In this document: piece after piece, positions 13,120-25,354 of the stretch
How positions within the stretch are numbered: position 1 is the stretch's first letter
How the letters are laid out: every line of letters begins with the position of its first letter
Assembly: GCA_013398295.1 (NCBI GenBank)
Contig: VZSF01007316.1
Location: 124,001-188,000, forward strand
Reading direction: 5' to 3'
Length of the DNA stretch: 64,000 nt
DNA from: Chionis minor
Lineage: Eukaryota; Chordata; Aves; Charadriiformes; Chionididae
The notes under the pieces: model-generated
What the model was told of the DNA's origin: nothing
Databases searched by the model: none
Seen by the model: only the letters and a program-made list of their open reading frames with translations
Position numbers and translations under genes: made by a program

Positions 13120-14955
13120 TTTTTAACAGAATTAGAGGCAAGGAAGAATTTTAGAGGCCAAACCCAGCATTTCTTCAAGCACTCATTTACTTGAAGTATG
13201 CATTGCTGTTCCTGTTCTCTTGTTTTTCTGCCCACGACTTCTTCTAGAGCACTGCAACTGCTGGAACTCCAATGAACAATGTTTCCAACCCATTTCACAC
13301 CTGGGCGAGAAGACTGGTAGAAACAGTAGTGCTGCACTGTTCTGGGAACACCACACGTATTGCCAGCACTAGGACTAGGATAGATGGGAATTATTAAGGT
13401 CAGCTGATGTAATGTAGGATTTCCACTCTTACCACATCTCTGAATGCATGCACATGCTCTTTTTGCATGGCTCACAAGATTCATGTCAGGGACAGCATCC
13501 CAACCCCATTTATCCTTAGGCTATCCTAGTGTGACTAGGATTTTCACTAATATAAGGCAATACTAAGATGTTGGGTCTTTTTGTTTGTTTGTTTGTTTTT
13601 TTCAGGGAGCAATAGAAAAAAAACAGATAAAAGAGAATCTTTGTAAAGACAATGGGAATATAGAATGAACCTTCAATATGAAGAGATAGGTGAGCAGTGG
13701 ACAGCAATAAGCTAGTGGCTTAAGCTAGAATGGGAAGTGGAATGGTAGTAGTACTAGGAAAGTGGATCATTTGGGTATATAAGACAAGAAATGGAGAGAA
13801 TTAAGTATGACTTAGGAAGGCCAGAGTAAGGGGAATGTCATATCACAAAGTGAAAGGGAAAATTTTGTAAAATCTTTCTTGACAGGTATGAAGAGAAATC
13901 ACAGATGAAGAATGAGAAGTGTATTCAGGAAGGAAAAGCCAAAAAAGCTAAATATTTCTAGAAAACCTTTATTGTTTGCAGTACCTAGTTGCAGACACTA
14001 ATGCTATACAGTTAATCCTACTTTACATTTTTCTTTGCTTTTCATCTCTCATCATGTATAAACTTTCTGGTACTCAAGACTTCAATCTGGCACTGGGAAA
14101 CAATGAACGCACATTTTGCTGCTGATCCCAAGCCCTCCAGTTCTACTGAATATTGCCATGTTTTGTGTTTATGCACTGTCTTTGTGCACTGCTGTACAGC
14201 CTTAACAGAAACCTCAGGGTAAACTCATAAGCCACATGCAGAAGACCTGGTAGTGGCTCTGTGTGAGGTATTATTCATTTGATGAAAAGACTTATTATTC
14301 TCCTTCCTTCCATAGAAATCTACATCATACGTACCCTGAAAACTCAAGACTCGCGTGTTTCCACATACACATATCCAACAAGACCTCCCTGATTGAGAAA
14401 GGCAATGAGAATCAAATATTTGAGTCCTGATAGGCTTTGCCAGTTCTACAAGAATGACTGACTTGTTTCTTGAAGAGCAAAAGGTCATGAACAACCGGAA
14501 GATGGATGTAGAAGGGCAGAAGACAAGGTCAGCAATTTAAGATATGGACACACATCAGAGGAGTTACACAAGTGGTATTGCTTCACCAGGAAAGAGAGGA
14601 AGAAACATAAATATATTCAAGACGTTCTGCAGAAGTGTTTGTTAAGCTGGAAACAGAAAAGGAGAGAGTGGATGGTCTTGCAGAGCGCATGGTGAGAGAA
14701 GACGCAACAGAGGGAGATGATAGGAAGAATAATGTTTGTTGGTAGATTAAAGAGTACAGAACTGATTAATTAAGTGGGACTTGTAATATTGCACGATGGC
14801 ATTACTGCAGGCAAAATATTAAGGAGAGAGCAATTTCTTGAAGGGTGAGATCTGCAAGCTGGGATTTTCTCAGGTTTTCAGCTTAAAAAGTGCTATATTA
14901 TTCATCATGGAGCACAGTTGCAAAAACCTTAGTTAAACAGTGAAAGATACTGTGC
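13120..14955. other. non-coding sequence, partly purine-rich
   Basis: No gene recognised. The part from about 13680 to 14800 is purine-rich on the plus strand (many GGAAG, GAGAG and AGAAG words), suggesting old decayed sequence of unknown origin. A (TTTG)n tract lies at 13578-13602. Confidence 0.5.
13578..13602. repeat. (TTTG)n simple repeat
   Basis: Four tandem TTTG-type units sit inside a T-rich run. It is followed by CAG, so it mimics a 3' splice site. Confidence 0.85.
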
Positions 14956-14960
14956 CTGAG
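14956..14960. repeat. left target-site duplication (CTGAG)
   Basis: This 5-bp word matches exactly the 5 bp just after the LTR at 15551-15555. A 5-bp duplication is the size reported for ERVL-type (class III) integration. Confidence 0.75.
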
Positions 14961-15550
14961 GGTGGTGGGTTAACCCTGTCAGGCAGTTCAGCCCCCCACA
15001 GCCACTTGCTCACTCACCCCAGTGGGGTGGGGGAGAGAATCAGGAGGGTAAAAGTGAGAAAACTTACATGTTGAGATAAAGACAGTTTAATGGGGAAAGC
15101 AAAAGCTGGACACGCAAGCAAAGTAAGGAATTGATTCACTACTTCCTACTGGCGAGCAGCTGTTTAGCCATCTCCAAGAAAACAGGTCTTCATCATACAT
15201 AACAATTACTTGGGAAGACAAATGCCATCACTCTGAATGTCCCTTCCTTCCTCCTCCTTCCCCAAGCTTTTTATTACTGAGCACAACCTCACACTGCATG
15301 GGATACTCCTTCAGTCAGTGGGGTCAGCTGTCCTGGCTGTGTCCCCTTACAATTTCTTGTGTACCCCTAGCCTAATTTCTGGCAGGGTAAGCATGAGAAA
15401 CAGAGGTGGCCTTGATGCTGTGCAAGCACTGCTCATCAACATCTAAAACACTGGTGTGTTATCAACACCGTTTTGGTCACAAATTCAAAGCACAGCACCA
15501 TACCAGCTGCTATGAAGAAAATTAACTCTATGCCAGCCAAAATCAGTACA
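14961..15550 (-). mobile_element. solo LTR of an avian endogenous retrovirus (ERVL-like)
   Basis: The roughly 590-bp block matches, from memory, a long terminal repeat common in bird genomes. On the plus strand it starts with the conserved GGTGGGTTAACCCTG region and a CCCAGTGGGGTGGGG box, and has CAGCTGTCCTGGCTGTG near the middle. It ends in a GAAAATTAACTCTATGCCAG block and terminal CA. The sense direction is minus. There, the ATTAAA at 15091-15086 is the likely polyadenylation signal, and the degraded A/T run near 15266-15275 sits where the TATA box would be. The start of the plus-strand copy is GG instead of the expected TG, a single substitution. Exact CTGAG duplications flank it. No gag, pol or env sequence or second LTR is present, so it arose by recombination between the two LTRs of a provirus. 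Minor open frames inside it are meaningless. Confidence 0.82.
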
Positions 15551-15555
15551 CTGAG
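15551..15555. repeat. right target-site duplication (CTGAG)
   Basis: Exact copy of the 5 bp at 14956-14960. It fixes the right edge of the LTR at 15550. Confidence 0.75.
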
Positions 15556-18500
15556 GAAATGCAGTACTTCTTGTAATGAGTTAATGTGCGTGAAATTTTG
15601 TGACTTCAGCTCTTCATTTAACATGACAAGCTCTTTTCTTTGCACTGCCTCAGCTCTGCAGAAAAAAAGGAGTCTCCCCATGTTACTTTTTCACCTTAAG
15701 ACATGAGAACTTACTGAGATTTAACCAGGCAAACAAAAGATGAGGAGAACAAACCTAAACATCTACATGTTCAAGGAAGGACTGAAAACATTCTGCCTTT
15801 ATATTTTCAGTGTGCTTTTTTAGCGATCTGTGGGGACCTGTCGTGTGCTCAAATGGAACGTCCTTTTTGATATGGGTCTGAAACTGCCGCCATCAATACT
15901 GCCAGGTTACAAGGCAGGGATTGCCATGCGATGGGGGGAAAGGGCTGAAGCAAAACCAGCCCCTTAGTAATTCTGCCCTCTGTGCTTGCCTTCAGGGATG
16001 CTGTGGATGAGTGCTTGAAGATTATATAACCTGGCAGCATCTCTTTAGGCTGGTTTGTGAGCCCACAGTATCCACCAGAGCTTGCTCTGAATAAAATGGA
16101 TGTGCTTGTTCAGTGTTATTTAAATACTGCCGTCATGAAGGTAGCCTCTCTTGGAAGTCAGGTGTCATCAAAAGTTCACATTTTTTTCTAATTAAAAGAG
16201 TTTGCAATAATTAAATTGTACATGTCTGTGTTTCTACTTCAAAAAGGCTAAATAGTTGGCAAGCCTCCTAAAGTAGGATTAGACTGCAGACCAGCTCAGA
16301 CAATGCTTCCAGGCCTCGGGGATGTACTGCAGAATCAGTTTAATAAAGTCTGATTAGATTACTTTCTCTGGTCAATTTGAAGCACACTGGCTATGGGATA
16401 AATCATCTTTTTAGCTCACCACACTGCTCTTTTTCTATGCTGAATCACATTTTAAAAGCATTAAATACATTTTTTAAATATCTCTTTATTTACAGATGCA
16501 AAGAAACATAACCTCATGAATTCCCTGTTGTCCCGGTGCAGTTTGATATTATATCCCAGTCTAAAGGACTGACTCATCGCTTGAGAAGTCTGTACTCAAT
16601 GGTTTCCCTTCTTAATATATCTGCCTTCTACCTCTACACAAATGGTCTTGTTCATATTACAAGAAAACATTATTGGGTTCTTACCTTGATCTGTCAAGAT
16701 AACAGATTATGTACTGAAAACAGTGGTAAAGTCAGATGTTTCTGACAAATTACTAGTTAAAAAGGGTGTTGAATTCTAGGCATTTGGGTTAACATGTACA
16801 TGGATCTGAATATCTTTAAACTTGATTTATTGCATGCTATGTGGAACAAAGAGTTATTCAGAATGTCTGAGTCTAGAACTCCTCTGTTTAAGTTTTCAAT
16901 GCTTACAGTAACAGAGTTTGCATTTTGCTAATTTCCCACCCAATGCCATGACTATTAGAAGAGGTATTTAAGTCAACACAAAATACATAAGAGGCCTTCC
17001 TCTGGCCTCTCTTTATGATGCTAAGTTGTGCTAACAAACCTTAGCAGCCAGCTCTGCTCCTTGAAAATGCGTCACTCCAGTCTGGTTTGCCTTTCACCAG
17101 TCTGCCCAATCCCTTCTTCAAGCTCTTTTCTGGTTTGGCGTGTCTCTGCTGATACACAAATTATGTTGCATTGTTTACATTTGCATTCCATTTTACATTG
17201 GAATAAAGAAACATTTCACCTTTTTCCAAGGTTATTTTTTCTATATAGTACCATACTAAGAAAAAAAATGGATGCAGGTGTTCCCCATGGACTCTAGAAT
17301 AACATTCAGTAAAACTATTTGTAGTAGCTGGAGGTGATAAGAACATACAGTGTCCATCCCAGGAGCCATCTTCTATGTCACAGGCCAATCCTATGAAACG
17401 CTGTTTAAGTTTCTGTTTCATTGTCTTAAGTTCTGAGCAAGGGCTTCAGTGGTTTGCAAGCTCATTCGAGTGAAATGGCCTAGGATGAGTTTCAAGGGAA
17501 AAAAATTTGCATTATAGCTGACTGCTATCACAAGAATGAAGACTTGTGAAAAGCAAAGGGGAGAAATAGAATCTAGTATTTCCAGACTTCCAGTTTAAAT
17601 GTATGGTGACAGTATTTTCTCACCTGGTTGAAATTTATTTCATTAAGCTGAAAATGTAAAACCGGTTATGTCCATGTGGTCTATCTGTTCATACATGTTT
17701 GTAGTTTATTTTCTTCTAATCTAATAAACATATAGAGGCATTTCCCTCAGATTAGATTTATGCACTGTTTTCAAATAGCTGAACATTGTATGGATAGAGA
17801 AAGGAGGGGGAGAAAAGGAGAAGTAACACCTTCCCCTCATATTTTCTGGGGAGGCTACAAGGACTAGACAAGGAGCTCTGACGCATCCTGTCAGATTGCA
17901 GTTAAAAATTCAAAGGAAAAAATAGACTGCAGTACTCATGTGGTGGGTTTTTTTAATAAGTTTTCTGCAAATTTGTCACTTAACACTCACTAGCTGCCAT
18001 TGGTAGCTGGTGCACAGTAAATGCAAGATATATCTCTAGCCTCTACAGGGAGCTATAGCAGCCCAGACATACGTACAGTTTGAAAGCCTGAACTACCTAG
18101 TCTGGCAAGCCATGTTTCCTTAGTTTCTTCTGGGAAATTTAGTGTTCTGTGAAATCTTACAAAAATTGAACACTGATGCACTTTGGATCCTGGATTGGTG
18201 GGGTTTGCCTACTTGCTAGTAAAATGTCACTAGATGCTGTTAAAACTTGGTTAAACCTTACAAACCAACTCACTCAGCAATACATGTTAAAATAAACTGG
18301 ATAGGAGCCAGAAGAGATGAGACAGGATTATTTAAATCTAATACGTGTTAGAATACAGCTTAAGTCCTCTGACCCTAATCACTTTCCACTGGAGTACATC
18401 AAATTGGGATCCCGGGACAATTTACGTAGGACTCTGAGTAAATGTACTAGCTTTGCCCTACGGAAGAATTCATGCCCTTTAATAATAAGTGAAAAAACAT

Positions 18501-18741
18501 GGATGGCCTCATATTAGTTCCAGAGGCTATCTATATGTATGAGAAAGCCCAGCATACAAACTGCAGCACTGGCTCTGGTTCTTCAGTACAAATGCGGTGA
18601 ATGAAGGGAAGTGCTGTGCCTTTAGCAGCCTCTGTTTACAGTAGCTCATAAAGTTACCTTTGTATAACAATTGCTGTGTAGTTAGTAAGCCTTCATTTTC
18701 TTTAGGCATTCTCTTAGATTTCTGTTTGCCTTCATATTTAC
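15556..18741. other. single-copy sequence, no gene recognised
   Basis: Mostly AT-rich. From about 15824 to 16020 a GC-richer block has two strong acceptor-like sites, a T-run ending TTTTTTAG at about 15823 and TTGCCTTCAG near 15995. The first is followed by an open frame of 47 codons that ends in TAG. I do not recognise the peptide, and the overlapping minus frame is also open. Nothing else in the stretch stands out. Confidence 0.5.
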
Positions 18742-19068
18742 CTTTCTCAGCTAATGCCCTGGAAAAAGCTGAGGTGGGCCTGGATAACATGATCCTGTCT
18801 GCAGCATTCTGCATTGTTAGAGAAATTTCAATCAAGTTTGTGAGCAGGTCATGGTAATGACATAGCCTTAATGAGGGAATTGAAATTCTCAGGAGGGTTG
18901 TGACATGGCAGTACTCAGAGATGCTTTGGACCTCTCCCATTGCCTCTGTTACTGTGAATAACTGGGATGCCTTGAAGTAACTGGAGAAGATCATCAGTGC
19001 TGACATCTGGGATTGTTTATTTGGCATGGACGTATTTGTTCCTGTTTCTCTCAGCATGATGGGAGTTA
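18742..19068 (-). other. candidate internal exon inside a 176-codon open frame
   Basis: On the minus strand, 18527-19057 is open for 176 codons from an ATG. That is the longest open frame in the window outside the CR1 and unusually long for such AT-rich DNA. Plausible splice sites bound part of it: an acceptor CCACCTAG before 19068 and a donor AAAG/GTAAATA after 18742, giving 327 bases in phase 1-1. A second donor-like site, AAAG/GTAACT, lies near 18659. The peptide includes LCHYHDLLTNLIEISLTMQN and SRPTSAFSRALAEK, which look helical and amphipathic, but I cannot place them in a family. No signal peptide or membrane segment is evident. It may be a real exon, a decayed coding sequence or chance. 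Confidence 0.22.
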
Positions 19069-19642
19069 CTAGGTGGGTTGGAGGTAAAGTAGGATGTATG
19101 TCAATTTTTTTTCACTCTGCTTTACTTGATTTTCCAGTTTTTCATGATTCCATTAATTTTTTCTTGGGGTGTTGAGAATAACCCTTTTCTCAAAGCAAGA
19201 ACGTGCAGTTTGACATCAAATCATTTGTGAAGCACCACATTTCTGATCATTTCTGCCTTCAGCTACATCCTTCTCTCTGAACTCCATTCTTGTATTCATG
19301 AGGCTCAGAACAGCAGCACTAAGTATGGGGACTATGAGTTTATGATGGAAATTTCATGCAGAAGTAATAGTTAGTATCATATAGGTGCAAATAGTCTTCA
19401 ACCTTTTATTGTGTTTGAGAGACAGCCATGGAAAACTTGTCAGGTAAGTAGGCAATTAGATATGCAGGGATAGATCCTTAGTTACCTCCAAGCTGCTTTT
19501 TTTTGCCTGTTCTGTGTCACAGGACTTAATGCAGCTAGCTTCTGCATAGTTAGGAATGCTCTATGAAGCACAGTAAAATAGCAAACCACAAACCAGTTAC
19601 CTGAATCTGACATATCTATTTAAGTTTTACAAGTGTTTATCT

Positions 19643-19658
19643 AAAAAAAAAAAAAAAN
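19643..19658. repeat. poly(A) run ending in an ambiguous base
   Basis: Fifteen A residues are followed by a single N at 19658. The N at the edge of a homopolymer suggests uncertainty in base calling or consensus. Confidence 0.85.
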
Positions 19659-22600
19659 CATCTATTTTGATACTGACAGAAAGAATCCAAGCTGATTTTC
19701 GGTAGAATGAAATCAACAATATATGCGTTGAAGACTAGTGTGTACATGACATTTTATGGTGGTGCTATTTTAAACCAGGAGCAGCCAAATGTTTCTGCAG
19801 TCTTTGACTCTTTCTGAATTAGATCAAGTTGTTCACCACTGAAATGTTTTTAAAAAACAACTGCAGCTGTGACAGTCTGGTTTGTAAGTTAACATTTTGT
19901 AAGCTAACGTTTTCTGCTATTTTGTCTGAGCGAAGTCTCTTGCAGGGTAATAGAACTGTGGAAGCATTTCTGCACTCAAAGCAAAAAGCCAAGGAACTCC
20001 TGGCTTTACACCAGAACTGAAGCATTCTAGAAAGATTTTCACCTGAGATACTGCAGTGGCAGCATTTACTTTTGTGAATGAAAACTACTATTGCTACCTA
20101 GGAAGCAATCCTCATCAGCCTGTACATTAAGGACTTTTAAAAATATCCCCTCACAAAATCCTTGCATTTCTCAATAATTAAAGCAACACATTTCTCATTG
20201 ATCTAAATAATATACTAGCAATGAATAAATCATTTGACCATAAGGGAACATTCAAACTTTTATTTATAATCTGACAAGACAGAAAAATGTTTATCCTAAT
20301 AGGTATCTCCTATTGTTCAGCTGTTCTCCCTAGGTATATCTGAGGCTGTGACTTCAAACTGGCTCTAGATTCAAATTCATATTTGCTTTGGGACTCAGAC
20401 TGGGATCCCTACCAGAATCAACCATAGTATCATGAGAGTGAATGCAACTAATGTAAATCATCTCTTCCAGAATTCTGTCTCATTGCAACACAACTCCTTC
20501 TCTGAAAGCAAGAAATCCTTCACAGTCAATGAAATAAAACTTTTGCTAAATGCAATTCAAACCTGTGAATAACCATGGGAAGATGCTGAAGTGTCTACTG
20601 CAGTTGCTACTACAGTTCATGTCCAGCCATTCGGAGTATTCTTTTAGCAACTGCAAAAGTAATGCTACAAGGACTTTTGCAGTCCCTTTACAGAGCTGAG
20701 TAAAGGTCTTTTCCAGGCCTGTGGTTTTTACCTACACATCTCCTTTTCATTTAGGTTCATATCCCCACAAGTCATGAATTGTACGACAAAAAAGTTTTCA
20801 TAGGAAATAATTGTTACATTGTAGAAAGATGCAAGGCCTAACAGAGACCTTCTCAGATCTAGAATGATCAAAACCAAGAGATATCTTTAATAGTCAAGCT
20901 GTTAGGATGCTGCTTGATCTGAGCTGTGAAATTAATCTCCATCCACCATAACCCCAGCAGATCCCAGCAGAGGTTATACCTTTCTGTCTTTCTTCCTCTC
21001 CCTTTCAGAATTCTTAGTTATTTATTCCAAACAGAAGTCTGGATGGGCTGGCTTAGGTTTGCTGAATCTGTTGTGACGTTCTTTTTTATCTCTCTGCTTT
21101 CTGTTTCAAAACTTCAACCTCCTCCTTCTCCCCCTTCCATCCTCTTCCCACCTTTGTTGTCAGCTTTATTCACGACTTTATCATTTTTCAGGTATGTGTA
21201 GAAATTATGTTTGTTTCTCACAAGTTTCACGGAGTTCTTGCTGACCGTTGCTATAGGTCTCCTTTCAGGTTCTGCTTTAAGTAGTTTAAAGGTTTTAACA
21301 GGGACTTGGAAACTCAAGGTCCTGGTTACCCATGCATAAGCAGAAATGGCACCCAGCCTTACCTGATAATCATGTATGACAGCACTAGGAAGCAACATCT
21401 ATAGCTGTGTTGAGGATGTACCTTTACTTTCATGATTGTCCTATATTTTAAAAGTGTAATTTCTTTCTAACGGTAAAATGCTTGCTGGATATATGAAATA
21501 GAGTTATTTAAATAAAGAAAAATACAACATTTTGATGTAAGAAATAAAACTTTTTTTTCCTCCTCTGTTAATTGTTCGTATTTATCTGACTTCATAGGTG
21601 ACATTCTAAACTTTTTAACTTCCCCATTGTCCATAAAGTCATCATGCGTGTATAAAGAAAGTAAACCAGACATTGTGTCTTAAAATAGCAAATTATCACT
21701 ATAGCACAGCTGGAAAATGTTCATGGCTTCTCTTTGGCAGCGTAAAACGAGAGAGGAGGGAGAGAAACATCAGTTTATTTATTCAAGCTGCTAGCAATCG
21801 CAACCCTGCTGCTTTCAGTCTGTCCCTTCCTTCAGTCAGAGTGACTGACAGTTGGAAACACATTTTCTTCCCTTTCAAAAGTCAGATATGGACACCCTGG
21901 CTAGTAATGGTTGCTGACATGTAGAAGCTATCCAAGAATACCGTGTTATTTATCACAATATGTACTTTGTGCTAAAAATGTGAATACTCTCAAGACAAAG
22001 AGTGGAGTAGCTGTCTTCTAGAAGACCCATTACACATGGCAGAAACTGATTCTTAAGTTTGAGTCTTTGGATTTTTGCTGTTTAATTGAAAACAGTTTTT
22101 TGTAATTATTCAATGTTTTCAAAAATCAAGGAAGTCAGTTGCAATTACAATGCATTTGTAAATGGATACGTGATTATTAACATGGTATATAAACCTAGCT
22201 TCAGCGTGCCTCAGAGTTGTAAGCATGGGTTAGAAGTAAGAAAGCATGTAGGTGATAGGAACAAAGACTGCCACAAAGGCACCTGCAGGACCGTGGTACT
22301 TCAGTGAGATAAAGCTGCTCAAAGGTAGGCATACCAGAATAGCACTGATCTTCCCTAGCTGCAATTCTCATATTTTTGACAGTATACGCTGTGGCAGAGA
22401 AGGTTGGGAGGGGAAATTCTTTCTCCTATTTCTAATGTTTTATGTACCTTGCAATGCATTAGACCCTATCACTTAGAATTTGTGCGTCTGAAAAAGTTCA
22501 TCTGCCTACTTTGTAGACGCCAGATAAATAACTCTGCTTAATGTCTGAGAACTTGCGGGAAGTGGAGAAGCGGGCAACAGGTAGAAAGTTCACACCTTTT

Positions 22601-25320
22601 TAGCCAATCACTTTCACTAATGCATGGTACGTTTAAGAAATCCTTTTAACATAAGCTTGCTTGACACAACCTTCAGACTTATTAGTAATCCCTCTGAAGG
22701 ATTTTTTTCTTTGACTGTCTGATGAAAGAACTCAAGTAAGTGTACTGAGCAAATTAAAAGATGAGGCAGGCTGAGGGAAGCAGGCCAGAAAATCACTGAT
22801 GAAATACAGGGGCTCCAGAGACTTTCAAGTGGGATGATTCACAAGGGTAGTGGAACTGGTTGTTTAAAGCATAAGAATAAAGATGGGTTACGCAACTCCA
22901 TGTTCTATTACCCAAATGCAGCTATAGCACCATCTGCTCATAATACTCTTTCTGCATTTTAGAAGACTAGCTCTGACTCCCAAAGAACTGGCCCATGTCC
23001 TTCTGTTCCAAGTGTAAATATCCACATCTTTTTTCAGTTGAGCTACACTGATTTGGCTGTTTGAGAAGTTTCCACAGCAAGAGAGCTGAGAACCATATTC
23101 CTTTTACATACAAAATTAGTGCTATTGACTAATAAAGTCCAGCACCTCTTCCAGCATCATCAATACAAAACGTTGTTCCCTTGCAGTAGTTAAGAAACAT
23201 TCAGGCTAGAAGAAGTGAGTAAATTATTGATGGTTAATTAAGGATGTGGGTTTGTCATGCCTGTTAACAAGGTAAAGAAGATTACTGAAGAAAGGAAACC
23301 ACAATTTTGAGATTATACATTGTGATCCAGCTGACAGACTTGGGCATATCTGAAAGATGTCCCACACCAGTTACTGTTAGTATGGACAATATTCAAACAA
23401 GAGACCCTCTAGAATGCTGATTTCAATATTTGTGGCGGACTCAAGTTTAAAACATCAACAAAACCCCCACAATGGCTTTCTGTTTGCTTTTAGTCAATGC
23501 CAAAAATTAAAACCTATACCTAAGAGTAGGTAATAAAAGCAAAGAAATTGAGTTTACTGAAAGCATTGAAGACTGCTTAGAGTATGACAGTTTAGAACTA
23601 CAAAAAAAAATGTAACTCCAGCAAAGAGCGACACTCAGATGGTGGGCATAACTATCCCTAGTCCAAAACTGAAGGATTCATTCATATTTTCTTTTATCCT
23701 CTCAGATGCATCTGTTACACCATAATTAACTCCTCTCAGGTTTTTTTCAGGCACTTCAGTCTTTGTGTGTCAGTCCTAGACCCGTTTGTCATCTGTGACT
23801 TGCCTTTCTCTCCAAACTGTGTCAGAAGTCATAGGGATGATATAGGGGGTACACTCAAAGACTTTCACAAGTTTTCCTCTAAGGGAGGGACATTTTTAAA
23901 AAATGAAAAACTTTTTACTTCCCATCTTTTCTCCACATTTACTATAGAAGGAGGAAGAGTATGGATTTTTCAGGACACATCATTTGAGAGAAGCCGTGAG
24001 ATCACATGAGTATCATAAAAAATGTGGATTTTTTCATGATTTTTTTGTTTTACGTTAAAGATGGAAAATGCATAAGAAAACTTATGGAGAGACTGTAACT
24101 GACACACTGGTTAAATCTAAATGTAGAAAAGGGCAATAGTGGGCAATGAGGTTAAGCAGAGATCTAAAGATTAGTGGAAGCAATAAACAGAAGGCTTTTA
24201 AAAATGGAAAAAATATCGTGAGTCTGGGAAGGAGAAAGATTTATGAACTATAAAGTACAGAGAACAAAAAGCTGTATTGGAACTTCAGCTACAGATAATG
24301 CTTCAGTATATGCTCGTAAGTCATCAGAATACCCATTTTAAAATAAATAACTATAAAAGGCTCAAGGACTAGTAGCTGACTAGAAGTAACAACAATAAAT
24401 AGAGACATAAAATGATGCATTTGCTGAAGTTGTTTTTATATTTAAAAGCATAAATATAGTTAGTAAAAAAAGCCAGAGATTGGCTAGAAGAGAATAAAGT
24501 TAACATAGAATGATAGTACAGAATTGATAATATAAAAATACTACTGCAAAAGAGTTACATGAGGTTTAAGTAAAGTTCAGAAGTTTGTTATTTCACAGAG
24601 CACTGAAGTGGAGGAGAATGAGATGTAAAACATGTTTACATCTTTGGGTTGTTTGGGGTTTTTTCTTTTTTATATGATCTTGATTTTGAGCAATTTTTAA
24701 TTCAGTAATTTAAGCTTCTGAAAAATACAACTTACTCAAAATCAAAAACATGTATAAAAGATTATGTTTTTTCTTCAATTTCTTTGAGATTACAGAGTCA
24801 AATTCACAGTTACATAAACTTATATTCTCTTCTACCATTGCAGCATATTGTCTCTTTCATACCAGTATGCAAATGGGTTTTTCTCACCAAGAGAAGTGTA
24901 AGAAATTATGAATACAGAAGAAGAAGAAGAATAGGAGAGAACTTTCCTGTTCTTGAATCATGCCAAGTGAACCCTGATGCTGAATTAGTGAGCTGATTAA
25001 GTGCATTCATCATAGTCTCTTAAGAAAGCAAAGGAACGTTTCTTTAATAGATACTAATTGCAATGCTGTTTTTTACATCAGTCCTGTTTTGGAAATGAGT
25101 AGAAGATATTTTCACTAGTGTGAGTAGAAAGCATGCTTCTGAATCTGACACAAAATAAAGGCTAGGAAAAGCATTCTTGCTGAGCATCATACGCCGCTGC
25201 CAAGGCCGTTCCAAATCTATGACCTTGAATGATCAGCTTATGGCCTACTTTTCAACGTGTCCCTTCCTAATGCAAATAAGAGTGTCTAGACTATAAGAGC
25301 TTGATGACCTGCCCTTTTCT

Positions 25321-25354
25321 GTGAGTGTGTGTGCTCACACGCACACACACACAG
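25321..25354. repeat. (GT)n/(AC)n inverted microsatellite
   Basis: A short GT run is followed after CTCAC by an AC run, so the two halves are roughly reverse complements and can form a hairpin. GT/AC alternation is also Z-DNA prone. Confidence 0.8.

Noticed and set aside
15436..15706. Open frames on both strands at the end of the LTR
   Set aside because: They mostly translate LTR sequence that is non-coding in the family, running on into flanking DNA.
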